A stretch of 54,338 nt of DNA from Pseudomonadota bacterium (GTDB lineage: Bacteria > Pseudomonadota > Gammaproteobacteria > Burkholderiales > Burkholderiaceae_C). The notes beneath the pieces were generated by a model. That model did no database searches, was not told the origin of the DNA, and worked only from the letters and a program-made list of their open reading frames with translations. Position numbers and translations under genes: made by a program. Below are positions 1-8,402 of this stretch, piece by piece. The stretch spans positions 1 to 54,338 of the forward strand of contig JAJZWA010000023.1 in NCBI GenBank assembly GCA_021846965.1, read 5' to 3'. Position 1 is the first letter of the stretch. The number at the start of each line of letters is the position of its first letter.

Positions 1-200
1 TAGTGGCCCGCATCGACCCCCGGCAGGTTGTAGCACTGGCGCGCGGGGCCACCGTTGGAGCTGCTGCTGGTGGTGCCGGGGCCGGCGCGGAAGTAGCCGC
101 CGAAATTGAAGGTGTCCGCATGCGCGGGCAGGCTCAGCCCGAAGGCCGCCGCCATGGCAGCGCCCATCGCGGTGAGTTGAAGTCTCCTCAGGGATTGCAT
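1..200 (-). CDS. LamB-type carbohydrate porin, N-terminal part (runs off window)
   Basis: Only the first 66 or so residues are present; the gene continues beyond base 1. It begins with a signal peptide (MQSLRRLQ, a hydrophobic Ala-rich core, cut after LPAHA). The mature start, DTFNFGGYFRAG, is followed by a Ser/Gly-rich turn and a Cys in RQCYNLPG. This resembles the first strand and loop of LamB/ScrY sugar porins, which carry maltodextrin- or sucrose-sized sugars across the outer membrane. The ATG at 200-198 has a GGAGAC ribosome site six bases upstream. With sugar ABC importers on both sides of the neighbourhood, it could be their outer-membrane entry point; that is inference. Another beta-barrel family cannot be excluded from so short a piece. 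Confidence 0.6.
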   Translation of the reverse strand, partial: MQSLRRLQLTAMGAAMAAAFGLSLPAHADTFNFGGYFRAGPGTTSSSSNGGPARQCYNLPGVDAGH

Positions 201-576
201 CGTGTTGTCTCCTTAGCCAGAGAGTTTGTCGGCGAGTCATGAGCGACACAGAGAGTCCCCTTCGCACTCCCTGCACCGCGCGTGGATCCGGATTCGGCCC
301 GTATCAGCGGGCTTCGTTGCCGGATGGAGACAATGTAGCAATACTACGCAACACGACCGCTCGTGTTTTCCCTAAGAGCAACAATTACATTTGGAAATAG
401 TCGACTTTTCCCCTATTTTTCAGCGGTTTTCCGCGCATGGCCCCACAAATTACTCAGGGGATCGGAAGGGGGGATGTTGTTATGATGATACTTAACTACA
501 GGTTTTCATATCCCTGGCTGTTGCATCATGGCACCATCATCCGGGCCATGCGCCCGCCCTTCGCGCCCTACCTCCC
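201..576. promoter_or_regulatory. Divergent intergenic region between porin and mgsA
   Basis: No gene is seen in these 376 bases. The stretch 340-520 is clearly more A+T-rich than its surroundings and probably holds the promoters of the minus-strand porin and the plus-strand mgsA. I could not place a convincing -35/-10 pair. TATGATGAT at 481-489 is the same 9-mer found in the operator-like sites at 11023-11031 and, inverted, near 26151-26163, but its flanks differ. That makes it only a weak candidate for a third site of the same regulator. Confidence 0.4.
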
Positions 577-954
577 ATGCACATAGCACTCATCGCCCAC
601 GACGCGAAAAAAGACGCCATGATCCGCCTGGCGCGCGAGCATGCCTCGCTGCTCGCCGCCCACCGCCTGGTGGCCACCGGCACCACGGGTTCACGCCTGC
701 GCGAACAGGCGGGCCTGGAGGTGGAATGCCTGCGCAGCGGCCCGCTGGGCGGAGACCTGCAGATCGGCGCGCGTCTGGCGCAGGGAGAGATCGACATGGT
801 GATCTTCCTGCGCGATCCCATGACCGCGCAGCCCCATGAACCGGATATCACGGCCCTGTTGCGCGCCTGCGACGTCCACGACGTGGCCTGCGCCACCAAC
901 GAAGCCAGCGCGCGGCGCCTGCTGCTCAGCCTGCGCGATGCCCACCGGGGCTGA
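577..954 (+). CDS. mgsA: Methylglyoxal synthase
   Basis: This cytoplasmic enzyme turns dihydroxyacetone phosphate into methylglyoxal and phosphate, a bypass that relieves sugar-phosphate overload. The 125-residue protein lines up with Escherichia coli MgsA (152 aa) but lacks the E. coli N- and C-terminal extensions. Visible landmarks are HDAKK (H8), the phosphate-binding GTTG at 35-38, [11 protein letters not shown] with the catalytic Asp at D60, and PHEPD (H87, D90), matching E. coli D71, H98 and D101. The ATG at 577 starts exactly at the conserved HIALIAHD strand. The AEC transporter follows 33 bases later on the same strand. Glycerol and galactonate breakdown encoded further along would both feed triose phosphates, which gives a reason for the enzyme here. 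Confidence 0.93.
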   Translation: MHIALIAHDAKKDAMIRLAREHASLLAAHRLVATGTTGSRLREQAGLEVECLRSGPLGGDLQIGARLAQGEIDMVIFLRDPMTAQPHEPDITALLRACDVHDVACATNEASARRLLLSLRDAHRG

Positions 955-987
955 GCGGGCATCCGGGGCCCGCCTCGCGGGTCGGCG

Positions 988-1962
988 ATGAGCCTGGTTG
1001 CCACCATCGCGCAGACCAGCGCGCCGCTGTTCCTGCTGATCGCGGCGGGCTGGCTGGCGGCCCGCGCCGGCTACCTGGGCGGCGAGAGCCTGGACGGCCT
1101 GGCCGCCTTCGTGCTGCGGGTGTGCCTGCCGGCGCTGATCTTCTCGGCGGTGTCCGAGTTCCCCCTGCACGACCTGCTGGACGCGCGCTATCTGCTTGCC
1201 TATGCGCTGGGCTCGCTCGGCATGTTCGGGCTGGTGCTCGGTCTTGCGCGGCGAATGCGCCAGGTGCAGGGTGCCGATACCGCGGTGCTGGCGCTGGGCG
1301 TGTCCTGTTCCAACAGCGCGTTCATGGGCTTTCCCATCCTGCATCAGCTGCTCGGCCCCATCGCCTCGCTTGCGCTGGCGCTGACCGTGGTGGTGGAGAA
1401 CGCGCTGATGCTTCCGCTGTGCCTGAGCCTGGCGCAGCCGCGCGACGCCGCGGCGCGAGCGCCGGCCCGCCGGTGGCGTCCGCTGCTCGGCACGCTGCGC
1501 GCGCTGGGGCGCAACCAGGTGCTGGCGGCCATCGCCCTGGCCCTGCTCATGCAGGGCCTGCACCTGCACGCGCCGCGCCCCGTGCACGACGCCATCGGGC
1601 TGCTGGCGCATGCCTCGGCGCCCGCCGCGCTGTTCTTCCTGGGAGGATCGCTGGCCGGCACGCCGCTGCGGCGCAGCCTGGTGCCGGCGGGCGCGCTCAG
1701 CCTGGCCAAGTTGTTCGGGCACCCCCTGCTGGTGTTGCTGGCCATGCTGCTGCTGCATCCAGGCCCGCCCGGGCTGGCTGGCGCCGGCGTGCTGATGGCG
1801 GCGATGCCCATGCTGAGTTCCTACCCGGTGATCGGGCGCCTGCGGGACATGCACGGGCTGTGCTCGGCCGCCGTGCTGCTGGCCACCTCCGCGGCCTTCC
1901 TCACGCTCATCGCCTGGGTGGCGACCCTGCAGCGGGACGGCTGGCTGCACCTGATCCACTGA
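988..1962 (+). CDS. AEC family transporter (auxin efflux carrier-like permease)
   Basis: This 324-residue, almost wholly hydrophobic inner-membrane protein has about ten predicted membrane helices in two halves of five. The halves are joined by a basic Arg/Ala-rich linker near residues 150-165. The N-terminal helix (PLFLLIAAGWLAARAGYL), the VCLPALIFSA segment, and the SNSAFMGFPI motif near residue 113 are typical of the AEC/membrane transport protein family, which exports or imports small organic acids. The substrate cannot be read from sequence. The gene follows mgsA by 33 bases and may be cotranscribed with it. The start ATG at 988 has only a weak ribosome site. No signal peptide is expected. 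Confidence 0.85.
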   Translation: MSLVATIAQTSAPLFLLIAAGWLAARAGYLGGESLDGLAAFVLRVCLPALIFSAVSEFPLHDLLDARYLLAYALGSLGMFGLVLGLARRMRQVQGADTAVLALGVSCSNSAFMGFPILHQLLGPIASLALALTVVVENALMLPLCLSLAQPRDAAARAPARRWRPLLGTLRALGRNQVLAAIALALLMQGLHLHAPRPVHDAIGLLAHASAPAALFFLGGSLAGTPLRRSLVPAGALSLAKLFGHPLLVLLAMLLLHPGPPGLAGAGVLMAAMPMLSSYPVIGRLRDMHGLCSAAVLLATSAAFLTLIAWVATLQRDGWLHLIH

Positions 1963-1979
1963 CCCGCTGCGCCCTGCCG

Positions 1980-2091
1980 CATGGCCGCATGGCCGCATGG
2001 CCGCACGGCAGCACGGCCGCACGGCCGCACGGCAGCACGGCAGCACGGCCGCACGGCAGCACGGCAGCACGGCCGCACGGCCGCATGGCCG
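1980..2091. repeat. 8-bp tandem repeat array, 14 units (CAYGGCMG)
   Basis: Fourteen uninterrupted copies of an 8-bp unit lie just after the AEC transporter stop. Units 1-3 and 14 read CATGGCCG; the ten inner units read CACGGCCG or CACGGCAG in a mixed order. Because 8 is not a multiple of 3 and no unit makes a stop codon, all six frames are open through the array. This creates long false reading frames on both strands that should not be taken as genes. The array sits between the transporter and the convergent SemiSWEET gene, outside both coding regions. Copy number is likely to vary between strains. Confidence 0.95.
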
Positions 2092-2136
2092 GTCGACGAG
2101 GCCGGGGGCGGCGCGAAGCCGCGGCGGGGCGCCGGA

Positions 2137-2421
2137 TCAGCCGGCCGGCGGTCGGTCGCGCAGCGCGAAACGCACGCGCATGCCCAGGATGCCCAGGGCC
2201 AGCGCCAGGGTCACCACATTGGCCAGGATCACCGGGAGCGAGGCCAGGTAGACGCCGTACAGCACCCACAGCGCCACACCGGCGCAGAACATCGCGTAGG
2301 CCCACAGCGAGATGCCCCTCACGTCACGCGTGCGAAAGGTGCGAACGGCCTGCGGAACGAACGACAAGGTGGTCAGGCTGGCAGCCACGGTGCCGATGAG
2401 AACAGACAGCTCGATGCGCAT
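2137..2421 (-). CDS. SemiSWEET-type small sugar transporter (PQ-loop)
   Basis: A 94-residue protein with three hydrophobic segments carries the PQ-loop signature FVPQAVRTFRTRDVRGISLW, which defines bacterial SemiSWEETs. These triple-helix proteins dimerise in the inner membrane to let sugars pass down their gradient. The segment GVALWVLYGVYLASLPVILAN is the usual third helix with its conserved Asn. The ATG at 2421 is chosen because it places MRIELSVLIGTVAA directly before helix 1; a TTG nine bases upstream is also in frame. No strong ribosome site is seen. It converges on the AEC gene across the tandem repeat. The transported sugar is unknown, though the neighbourhood is rich in sugar genes. 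Confidence 0.88.
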   Translation of the reverse strand: MRIELSVLIGTVAASLTTLSFVPQAVRTFRTRDVRGISLWAYAMFCAGVALWVLYGVYLASLPVILANVVTLALALGILGMRVRFALRDRPPAG

Positions 2422-2551
2422 GTCGACCAACCGCGCGCGTGCGCGGCGAGACGTGGGAATATCAGGGATTCTACGGATCTGCCCGCATTTCCGCCGAGGC
2501 GCAAGCGAGGGTGTAGCGCGCCTGATACACCGCCTTACGGGCCGGGCCGGC

Positions 2552-2672
2552 GCGGGCCGGGCAAGGCCCGGCCCTGGGGGCTGTCAACCCAGGAATCGCA
2601 GGGCCGCCCCAAGATTCCTGGGCCCCCTCGGGGGGCGGGCCGGGCAAGGCCCGGCCCTGGGGGCTGTCAACC
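2552..2672. repeat. Duplicated 38-bp hairpin element flanking a second inverted repeat
   Basis: The same 38 bases occur at 2552-2589 and 2635-2672. Each copy contains GGGCCGGGC-AAG-GCCCGGCCC, a perfect 9-bp stem with a 3-base loop, followed by CTGGGGGCTGTCAACC. Between the copies, AGGAATC (2591-2597) and GATTCCT (2613-2619) form another stem. The second copy ends two bases before the stop codon of the aldo/keto reductase gene, so it can act as a terminator or mRNA 3'-end stabiliser for that operon. There is no T-run. This is a REP-like intergenic repeat whose family I do not recognise. Confidence 0.8.
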
Positions 2673-2674
2673 GT

Positions 2675-3736
2675 CTACAACGCCTGGTCGGTCGACGGGG
2701 CGCGCCACAGGTCCACCCCGCCCTCCTGGGCGTGGCGGTCGATCTCGGCGAGTTCCTCGGGCGAGAAATCCAGGTTGCGCAAGGCAGCGACGTTCTCGAC
2801 GATCTGCTCCGGACGGCTGGCGCCGATCAGCGTGGAACTGACGCGCGGATCGCGCAGCACCCAGGCCAGCGCCATCTGCGCCAGCGACTGCCCGCGCCGC
2901 TGCGCGACGGCGTTCAGCGCGCGCACGCGGGCGATGTTGTCGGCGCTCAGGTGCTCCGGCCGCAGCGAGGCTCCACCCGGGCGATGGATGCGCGCGTCCT
3001 GCGGGATGCCTTCCAGGTACTTGCCCGTCAGCACGCCCTGGGCCAGCGCGGTGAAGGTGATGCATCCGGCGCCGACATCCTCGAGGGTGCCGAGCAACTC
3101 GGGCTCGATCCAGCGGTTGAGCAGGTTGTAGGAAGGCTGGTGGATCAGCAGCGGCACCTTGTGCTCGGCCAGCAGCGCGGCCATCTTGCGCGTGGACGCG
3201 GGCGAGTAGGAGGAAATCCCCACGTACAGCGCACGTCCGCTGTGCACGGCCGTGGCCAGTGCGCCAGCGGTCTCCTCGAGCGGGGTGTGGGCGTCGAAGC
3301 GGTGGGAGTAGAAGATGTCGACGTAGTCCAGCCCCATGCGCGCAAGGCTCTGGTCCAGGCTGGCCAGCACGTACTTGCGCGAGCCGCCGCCCTGGCCGTA
3401 GGGGCCGGGCCACATGTCCCAGCCCGCCTTGGTGGAGATGATCAATTCGTCGCGATAGGGACGGAAGTCTCGCCGCAGCAACTCCCCGAAATTGGACTCG
3501 GCGCTGCCGTAGGGCGGGCCGTAGTTGTTGGCCAGGTCGAAGTGGGTGATGCCCAGGTCGAAGGCCGTGCGCAGCATCTCTCGCTGGTTCTGCAGCGAGG
3601 AGGAGTCGCCGAAGTTGTGCCACAGGCCCAGGGACAGCAGGGGCAGCCGCAGGCCGCTGCGCCCGCAGCTGCGCATGGGCATGCGTCCGTCGTAGCGTTG
3701 CGGATCCGCCTGGTAATTCGGAAATTGGAGGGTCAT
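2675..3736 (-). CDS. Aldo/keto reductase, YghZ/Gpr-like
   Basis: An NADPH-dependent cytoplasmic oxidoreductase of 353 residues. It has the Kv-beta/YghZ branch layout: an N-terminal RYDGRMPMRSCGRSGLRLP strand and a (beta/alpha)8 barrel. The catalytic tetrad is visible as D67 and Y72 (HFDLANNYG), K103 (STKAGW) and H145 (YSHRFD). Close to the C-terminus, STLIGASRPEQIVENV is the cofactor-phosphate motif. E. coli YghZ reduces L-glyceraldehyde 3-phosphate and methylglyoxal, so a role in methylglyoxal detoxification is plausible given mgsA 1.7 kb away. Oxidation of an aldose is the main alternative. It is the last gene of the frc-like operon, 33 bases after the ROK regulator. A hairpin element follows the stop. 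Confidence 0.85.
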   Translation of the reverse strand: MTLQFPNYQADPQRYDGRMPMRSCGRSGLRLPLLSLGLWHNFGDSSSLQNQREMLRTAFDLGITHFDLANNYGPPYGSAESNFGELLRRDFRPYRDELIISTKAGWDMWPGPYGQGGGSRKYVLASLDQSLARMGLDYVDIFYSHRFDAHTPLEETAGALATAVHSGRALYVGISSYSPASTRKMAALLAEHKVPLLIHQPSYNLLNRWIEPELLGTLEDVGAGCITFTALAQGVLTGKYLEGIPQDARIHRPGGASLRPEHLSADNIARVRALNAVAQRRGQSLAQMALAWVLRDPRVSSTLIGASRPEQIVENVAALRNLDFSPEELAEIDRHAQEGGVDLWRAPSTDQAL

Positions 3737-3769
3737 CGGATGCTTGAGGATCGGGAAAACGCGCAGGCT

Positions 3770-5053
3770 TCAGCGTAGCGCTTTCAGGAAAAGTTCGGGG
3801 CTGGGCATGAACTCGGCGTACAGCGGCAGCAGCGCGGCGCCCAGAGCGCGCGCATCGGCGCCCACCGCACCGGGGTGGATGCGCGGGCGCACCACGCCCT
3901 GCCAGTCGTAGCCGTCCATCGCCTCGGGCAGCCGCGCCAGCAGCGCATCGCGAAGGGGCTCGCTGAAGGAGCCGTCCATGATCACGTTGTCGATGTCGAG
4001 CAGGCAGATGACGTTGTGGATGGCCAGCGCGATGGCACCCGCGGCGGAGTCGATCCAGCGCAGGGTGTGCTCGCGCCACGGCGCCTGCAGCGCGCGCTGG
4101 TCGCGCCAGGCCAGCACCTCCAGCCCGGCGTCGCGGTAGGCGGCCTGCAACTGGTGCAGCGAGGCCACGCCGAGCAGTTGCTCGGGCCGCTCCTTCTGCC
4201 CGGGAACGGCCAGGCGCACCGGCAGCGAGCCCACCGCGCCGGCGTTGCCGTGCAGGCCCACCTGCAACTGGTTGTTCAGCACCAGGCCGCCACCGATGAA
4301 GGTGTCCATGAACAGGTACAGGAAGTCGCGGGTGTCGTGCCCGCGCCCGATCACCAGCTCGGCCACGCAGGCCGCGCTGGTGTCCTTGATGAAACGCACC
4401 GGCATGCCGAACATCTGCTCCACCCGGGCACGGATGTCGATGCCTTGCCAGGCTTGCGCCTGCGATTCGAATCCCAGCAGGCCCTGCCAGGCCTCCAGCG
4501 ACAGCGGCGCGGCCACGCCCATGCCGCAGAGCAACTGCGATTGCGCCGGACCCAGGTCGTCGAGCAGGCTGGAGACCATCTCGCCGATGCGCTCGAACAG
4601 GGTCGTCGGATCGGGAAAGGCGTATTCCACGTTCAGACGTCTTCGCACCTTGGCGCAGAAGTCCACCAGCAGCACCTCGGCATTGCGCCGGCCGATGGTC
4701 AGGCCGATGGCATAGGCCCCGTCGGCATTCAGGGCCATGGGCACCGAGGGCTGGCCGATGCGTCCGCGCACCCTCCCCCGCTTGACCACCAGCCCGTCGG
4801 CCTCCAGGCGGCCGATGATCTGCTGCACGGTCTGCGCCGTCAGGTGGGTGCTGCGGGCGATCTCCGCCTTGGAACAGCTGCCATGCACGCGGATGGCCTG
4901 CAGCACCACGCGCTCGTTGAACTGGCGCATTCCGACGTGGTTCGAGCCCCGCGCCCAGGCACGGGCGCGCGGCAGCGCCGGATCCGACGGCGCCGGGTCG
5001 CTCAGCGCGGCCTCGTCCTGCCGCGGCTCGCCGTCGGAGGAATCCATTCTCAT
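3770..5053 (-). CDS. ROK family transcriptional regulator
   Basis: A 427-residue repressor-like protein. An N-terminal winged helix-turn-helix (about residues 42-95, NERVVLQAIRVHGSCSKAEIARSTHL and a basic wing) precedes a C-terminal ROK sugar-binding fold. The Asp of the sugar site is kept in IKDTSAACVAEL and the glycine loop in FMDTFIGGGLVL. The Cys-rich zinc motif of Mlc/NagC (CxCGxxGCxE) is missing: the matching stretch GNAGAVGSLPVR has no Cys. Its ATG overlaps the fucU stop (ATGA), so it is translationally coupled inside the sugar-importer operon and probably regulates that operon in response to the imported sugar. The AT-rich palindrome upstream of frcB (8523-8541) is a candidate operator. 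Confidence 0.88.
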   Translation of the reverse strand: MRMDSSDGEPRQDEAALSDPAPSDPALPRARAWARGSNHVGMRQFNERVVLQAIRVHGSCSKAEIARSTHLTAQTVQQIIGRLEADGLVVKRGRVRGRIGQPSVPMALNADGAYAIGLTIGRRNAEVLLVDFCAKVRRRLNVEYAFPDPTTLFERIGEMVSSLLDDLGPAQSQLLCGMGVAAPLSLEAWQGLLGFESQAQAWQGIDIRARVEQMFGMPVRFIKDTSAACVAELVIGRGHDTRDFLYLFMDTFIGGGLVLNNQLQVGLHGNAGAVGSLPVRLAVPGQKERPEQLLGVASLHQLQAAYRDAGLEVLAWRDQRALQAPWREHTLRWIDSAAGAIALAIHNVICLLDIDNVIMDGSFSEPLRDALLARLPEAMDGYDWQGVVRPRIHPGAVGADARALGAALLPLYAEFMPSPELFLKALR

Positions 5054-5505
5054 GCCTGCAGCGCGACGATCACGCCCTTCTTGAACAGGAAGTTGCCGAA
5101 GGGCTGGGGCTCGGAGGTCTGCACGATGGCCCAGGCGCCTCGCACGCGCTCGTAGAAGGCGAAGCGCTCCATCGCCTCGCAGGCCCCCGCCGGCACGCCG
5201 CCGAGGCGCGCCACCGACTCGATCACCCGGGCCTGCAGCGGCGAGGGCTGCCCCTCGGGCAGGCCGGCGTGCTGCATGTACGCGACCGGACCGGCGTCGA
5301 TCACGTCCAGCGGCAGCAGCGACAGCACCGCGTCGCAGGCCGCCACCAGCCCGGCGCCGGCCAGGCGCAGCACGCGCCCGTGCTCGGCGCCCAGGGACGC
5401 GGCCGTGAAGTTGGCGTCGACCAGGGCGACTTCGTCGCCATGGCCCATCTCGGCCAGCACCTTGAGAAGTTCCGGGGTCAGCAGAGGATCGATGTTCTTC
5501 AGCAT
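5050..5505 (-). CDS. fucU: RbsD/FucU family sugar mutarotase
   Basis: A 151-residue member of the RbsD/FucU family, cytoplasmic enzymes that interconvert anomers of fucose, galactose or ribose so that downstream enzymes receive the right form. Key features are the N-terminal LKNIDPLLTPELLKVLAEMGHGDEV with catalytic H22 and D24 (GHGD), VDANFTAAS at 30-38, and the C-terminal YERVRGAWAIVQTSEPQPFGN. The length and this ending fit FucU better than RbsD. It sits 13 bases after the importer ATPase gene and overlaps the ROK gene by four bases. This implies that the importer brings in a free hexose or deoxyhexose. Whether that sugar is fucose, galactose or fructose is not shown. Confidence 0.88.
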   Translation of the reverse strand: MLKNIDPLLTPELLKVLAEMGHGDEVALVDANFTAASLGAEHGRVLRLAGAGLVAACDAVLSLLPLDVIDAGPVAYMQHAGLPEGQPSPLQARVIESVARLGGVPAGACEAMERFAFYERVRGAWAIVQTSEPQPFGNFLFKKGVIVALQA

Positions 5506-5518
5506 GGCACGTCGTGGG

Positions 5519-6340
<822 letters not shown>

Positions 6341-6344
6341 GGTC

Positions 6345-7316
6345 TCAGCCCTTCCTGTGCACGAATTGATCGGTGGCCACCGCCAGCAGCACCAGGATCC
6401 CGGTGATCAGCATCTGGTAGACCGACTCGACTCCCATCAGGGTCAATCCGTTGCGGAACACGCCCACGATCAGCGCGCCCACCAGCGAGCCCAGCATGGG
6501 CCCGCGGCCGCCGAACAGGCTGGTTCCGCCCAGCACCACGGCGGTGATGGCGGCCAGGTTGTCCACCTGTCCGGCCTGCGGATCGCCCACGCCGGTGCGC
6601 GCCAGCGACAGCAGCGCGGCGATGCCATACAGCGCGCCGGCCGTCGTATACACGCCGAGCAGAACGCGATGCACCGAGATGCCGCTCAGGCGTGCGGCCT
6701 CGGGGCTGTTGCCCACCGCGTAGACATGGCGCCCCGGCGCCGTCTCGCGCAGCGCCAGCCAGGCCAGCAGGTACAGGACCACCATGATCAGCGAGCCCCA
6801 CAGCACCGGAGCGCCGGCCACCATCAGGGGATTGCCCAGGGCGGTGATCGGCCCCGGCAGCCCGGTGATGGTCTGCGCGCCCGAGTAGATCTGGGTGGCG
6901 GCGAAGGCGATGTTCAGGGTGCCCAGGGTGACGATGAACGCGGGCAGGCGGGCCTTGGTCACCAGCAGTCCGTTGACCATGCCGATGGCGGCGGCCAGCC
7001 CCACGCCGACGAGCACCGCCAGGTAGGGGTTCCAGCCCATCGTGACCGCCAGCTTGGCGATCACCACGTTGGCCAGCGCCATGATGGCGCCGCAGCTCAG
7101 GTCGATGCCGGCGGTCAGGATGATCAGGGTCTGGCCGATGGCCAGGGTGCCGACCACCATCACCTGCTGCAGGATCAGCGCGAAGTTCTGCAACTGCAGG
7201 AAGCGGTCGCTCTGGGTGGAGAAGAAGGCGCAGGCCAGTACCAGCGCGGCCAGCGGGCCCAGGCTGGCCCAGTTCAGGCGCAGTCTCGCGGGCTGGGGAA
7301 GGGAAACGGCGTTCAC
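6345..7316 (-). CDS. frcC: Sugar ABC transporter permease, FrcC/RbsC-like
   Basis: A 323-residue inner-membrane permease of the branched-chain/ribose family (BPD_transp_2) with eight to ten hydrophobic segments. Typical blocks are LAIGQTLIILTAGIDLSCGA, the ATPase contact NSPEAARLSGISVHRV, and a late GGTSLFGGRGPMLGSLVGAL segment. Translation starts at GTG 7316, preceded by GGAGACC eight bases upstream. No upstream ATG keeps the protein in register. It lies 90 bases after the binding-protein gene, with a strong hairpin in between, and four bases before the ATPase gene. It should pass the sugar delivered by the FrcB-like protein into the cytoplasm. Confidence 0.9.
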   Translation of the reverse strand: MNAVSLPQPARLRLNWASLGPLAALVLACAFFSTQSDRFLQLQNFALILQQVMVVGTLAIGQTLIILTAGIDLSCGAIMALANVVIAKLAVTMGWNPYLAVLVGVGLAAAIGMVNGLLVTKARLPAFIVTLGTLNIAFAATQIYSGAQTITGLPGPITALGNPLMVAGAPVLWGSLIMVVLYLLAWLALRETAPGRHVYAVGNSPEAARLSGISVHRVLLGVYTTAGALYGIAALLSLARTGVGDPQAGQVDNLAAITAVVLGGTSLFGGRGPMLGSLVGALIVGVFRNGLTLMGVESVYQMLITGILVLLAVATDQFVHRKG

Positions 7317-7373
7317 GGCGGTGGTCTCCGCACGGCGCCGGGGGGCGCCGGATGGTGGATCGGGTGGGCGTTG

Positions 7374-7399
7374 CCCCGGGGCCGGTCAAGGCCCCGGGG
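7374..7399 (-). terminator. Stem-loop between frcB- and frcC-like genes
   Basis: CCCCGGGGCC (7374-7383), a six-base loop and GGCCCCGGGG (7390-7399) form a perfect 10-bp G+C stem seven bases after the binding-protein stop. It lacks a T-run. In this place such stems usually act as a partial terminator and 3'-end shield, making much more binding protein than permease, as between malE and malF. That function is inferred from position. Confidence 0.7.
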
Positions 7400-7406
7400 A
7401 GCCAGC

Positions 7407-8402
7407 TCAGCGGTTACCCCAGCACATGCGCATGCCGAACTTGGTGCCGTGGCTGGGCACGCCGGCGATCGGCTTGTCGGTGATCAGGTTCACGCCGGTG
7501 TTGTGGTAGCCCGAGACCATCTTGCCGGTCTTGGCGTACTCGACGCCGGCCTTGACCCCGTAGGCGGCCATTTTCAGCGGGTACTGCTGCGCGGTGGCGG
7601 TGATGATGCCCTGCGCGACCTGCTCGACCCCCTTGCATCCGCCGTCGATGGCCACGATGGCCACGCCCTTCTCACGCCCGGCCTGCTTGAGCGCCTGGTA
7701 GGCGCCCGCGGCGGCCGGCTCGTTGATGGCGTAGACCAGGTTGATGTTCGGGTTCTTCTGCAGGCAGTTCTGCATCGCGGTCTGCCCCTTGGCCTGGTCG
7801 CCGTCGGAGTCGGCCATGCACACGATGTCGGAAGCCTTGGACAGCTCATTGCTGGAGGCCGGCGCCGCCGCCAGCCCGAAGCCCTTCATGAAGCCGTTGT
7901 GACGCTGCGCGCCCACCGGGCTGCCGGGGAACAGATCGAGGGTGGCGATCACCGGCTTCTTGCCCTTCATGACCTTCGCCGCGTACTCGCCGATGAGCTC
8001 GCCGGCCTGGTAGTTGTCGGTCGCGTACAGGGCGTTGACCGCGCTGGCGGGCTCGGTCGGGCTGTCCAGCGCGATGACCATCACGCCTTGCTTGCGCACC
8101 TTCTCGATGGTCGGCACGATGGCCTTGGAGTCCCCCGGGGTGATCAGGATGGTCTTGGCCCCGGCGGCGGTCATGTTCTCCAGCGCGGTGACCTGGCTGG
8201 AGTTGTCGCCGTCGAAACGACCCGAGGCGGTCAGGAGCTTGGCGCCCAGCTTGGTGGCCTCCTGCTTCGCGCCCTTCTGCATGGTCACGAAATAGGGGTT
8301 GGTGTCGGTCTTGGTGATCAGGCCGATCACCGGCTCGGCGGCCTGGCTGGCGCCAGCGGCGCCGGCAAGTACCGCGACCAGCGCGGCAAAGCGGTATTTC
8401 AT
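7407..8402 (-). CDS. frcB: Periplasmic sugar-binding protein, FrcB-like
   Basis: A 331-residue periplasmic binding protein of the RbsB/type I fold. The signal peptide is MKYRFAALV plus an Ala-rich core, cut after GASQA. The mature chain begins AEPVIGLITKTDTNPYFVTM, followed by DGDNSSQVTALENM, ITPGDSKAIVPTIEKVRKQG, ALDSPTEP and AINEPAAAGAYQALK. It ends KFGMRMCWG, closely echoing the end of Sinorhizobium FrcB, a fructose/mannose/ribose binder. ATG 8402 is chosen because it opens the signal peptide and has GGAGACG seven bases upstream. It is the first gene of the operon frcB-frcC-frcA-fucU-ROK-aldo/keto reductase. The FucU partner leaves galactose or fucose as alternative ligands. Confidence 0.9.
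   Translation of the reverse strand: MKYRFAALVAVLAGAAGASQAAEPVIGLITKTDTNPYFVTMQKGAKQEATKLGAKLLTASGRFDGDNSSQVTALENMTAAGAKTILITPGDSKAIVPTIEKVRKQGVMVIALDSPTEPASAVNALYATDNYQAGELIGEYAAKVMKGKKPVIATLDLFPGSPVGAQRHNGFMKGFGLAAAPASSNELSKASDIVCMADSDGDQAKGQTAMQNCLQKNPNINLVYAINEPAAAGAYQALKQAGREKGVAIVAIDGGCKGVEQVAQGIITATAQQYPLKMAAYGVKAGVEYAKTGKMVSGYHNTGVNLITDKPIAGVPSHGTKFGMRMCWGNR

Noticed and set aside
481-489. TATGATGAT as a third operator of the DgoR-like regulator
   Set aside because: Only nine bases match and the flanks differ (TGT instead of TTG, ACTTAA after), so it is not counted as a firm site.
1980-2091. Several long reading frames on both strands that run through this stretch
   Set aside because: They exist only because an 8-bp repeat without stop codons is open in every frame; the translations are simple repeats of Met/Ala/Arg/Pro/His with no family resemblance.
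1980-2091. Possible CRISPR-like array
   Set aside because: The unit is 8 bp with no spacers and no cas genes nearby, so it is a plain tandem repeat.
2667-4079. Long overlapping minus-strand frame beside the AKR and ROK genes
   Set aside because: It overlaps two well-recognised genes in another frame and has the Arg/Ala/Pro-rich composition of a high-G+C shadow.
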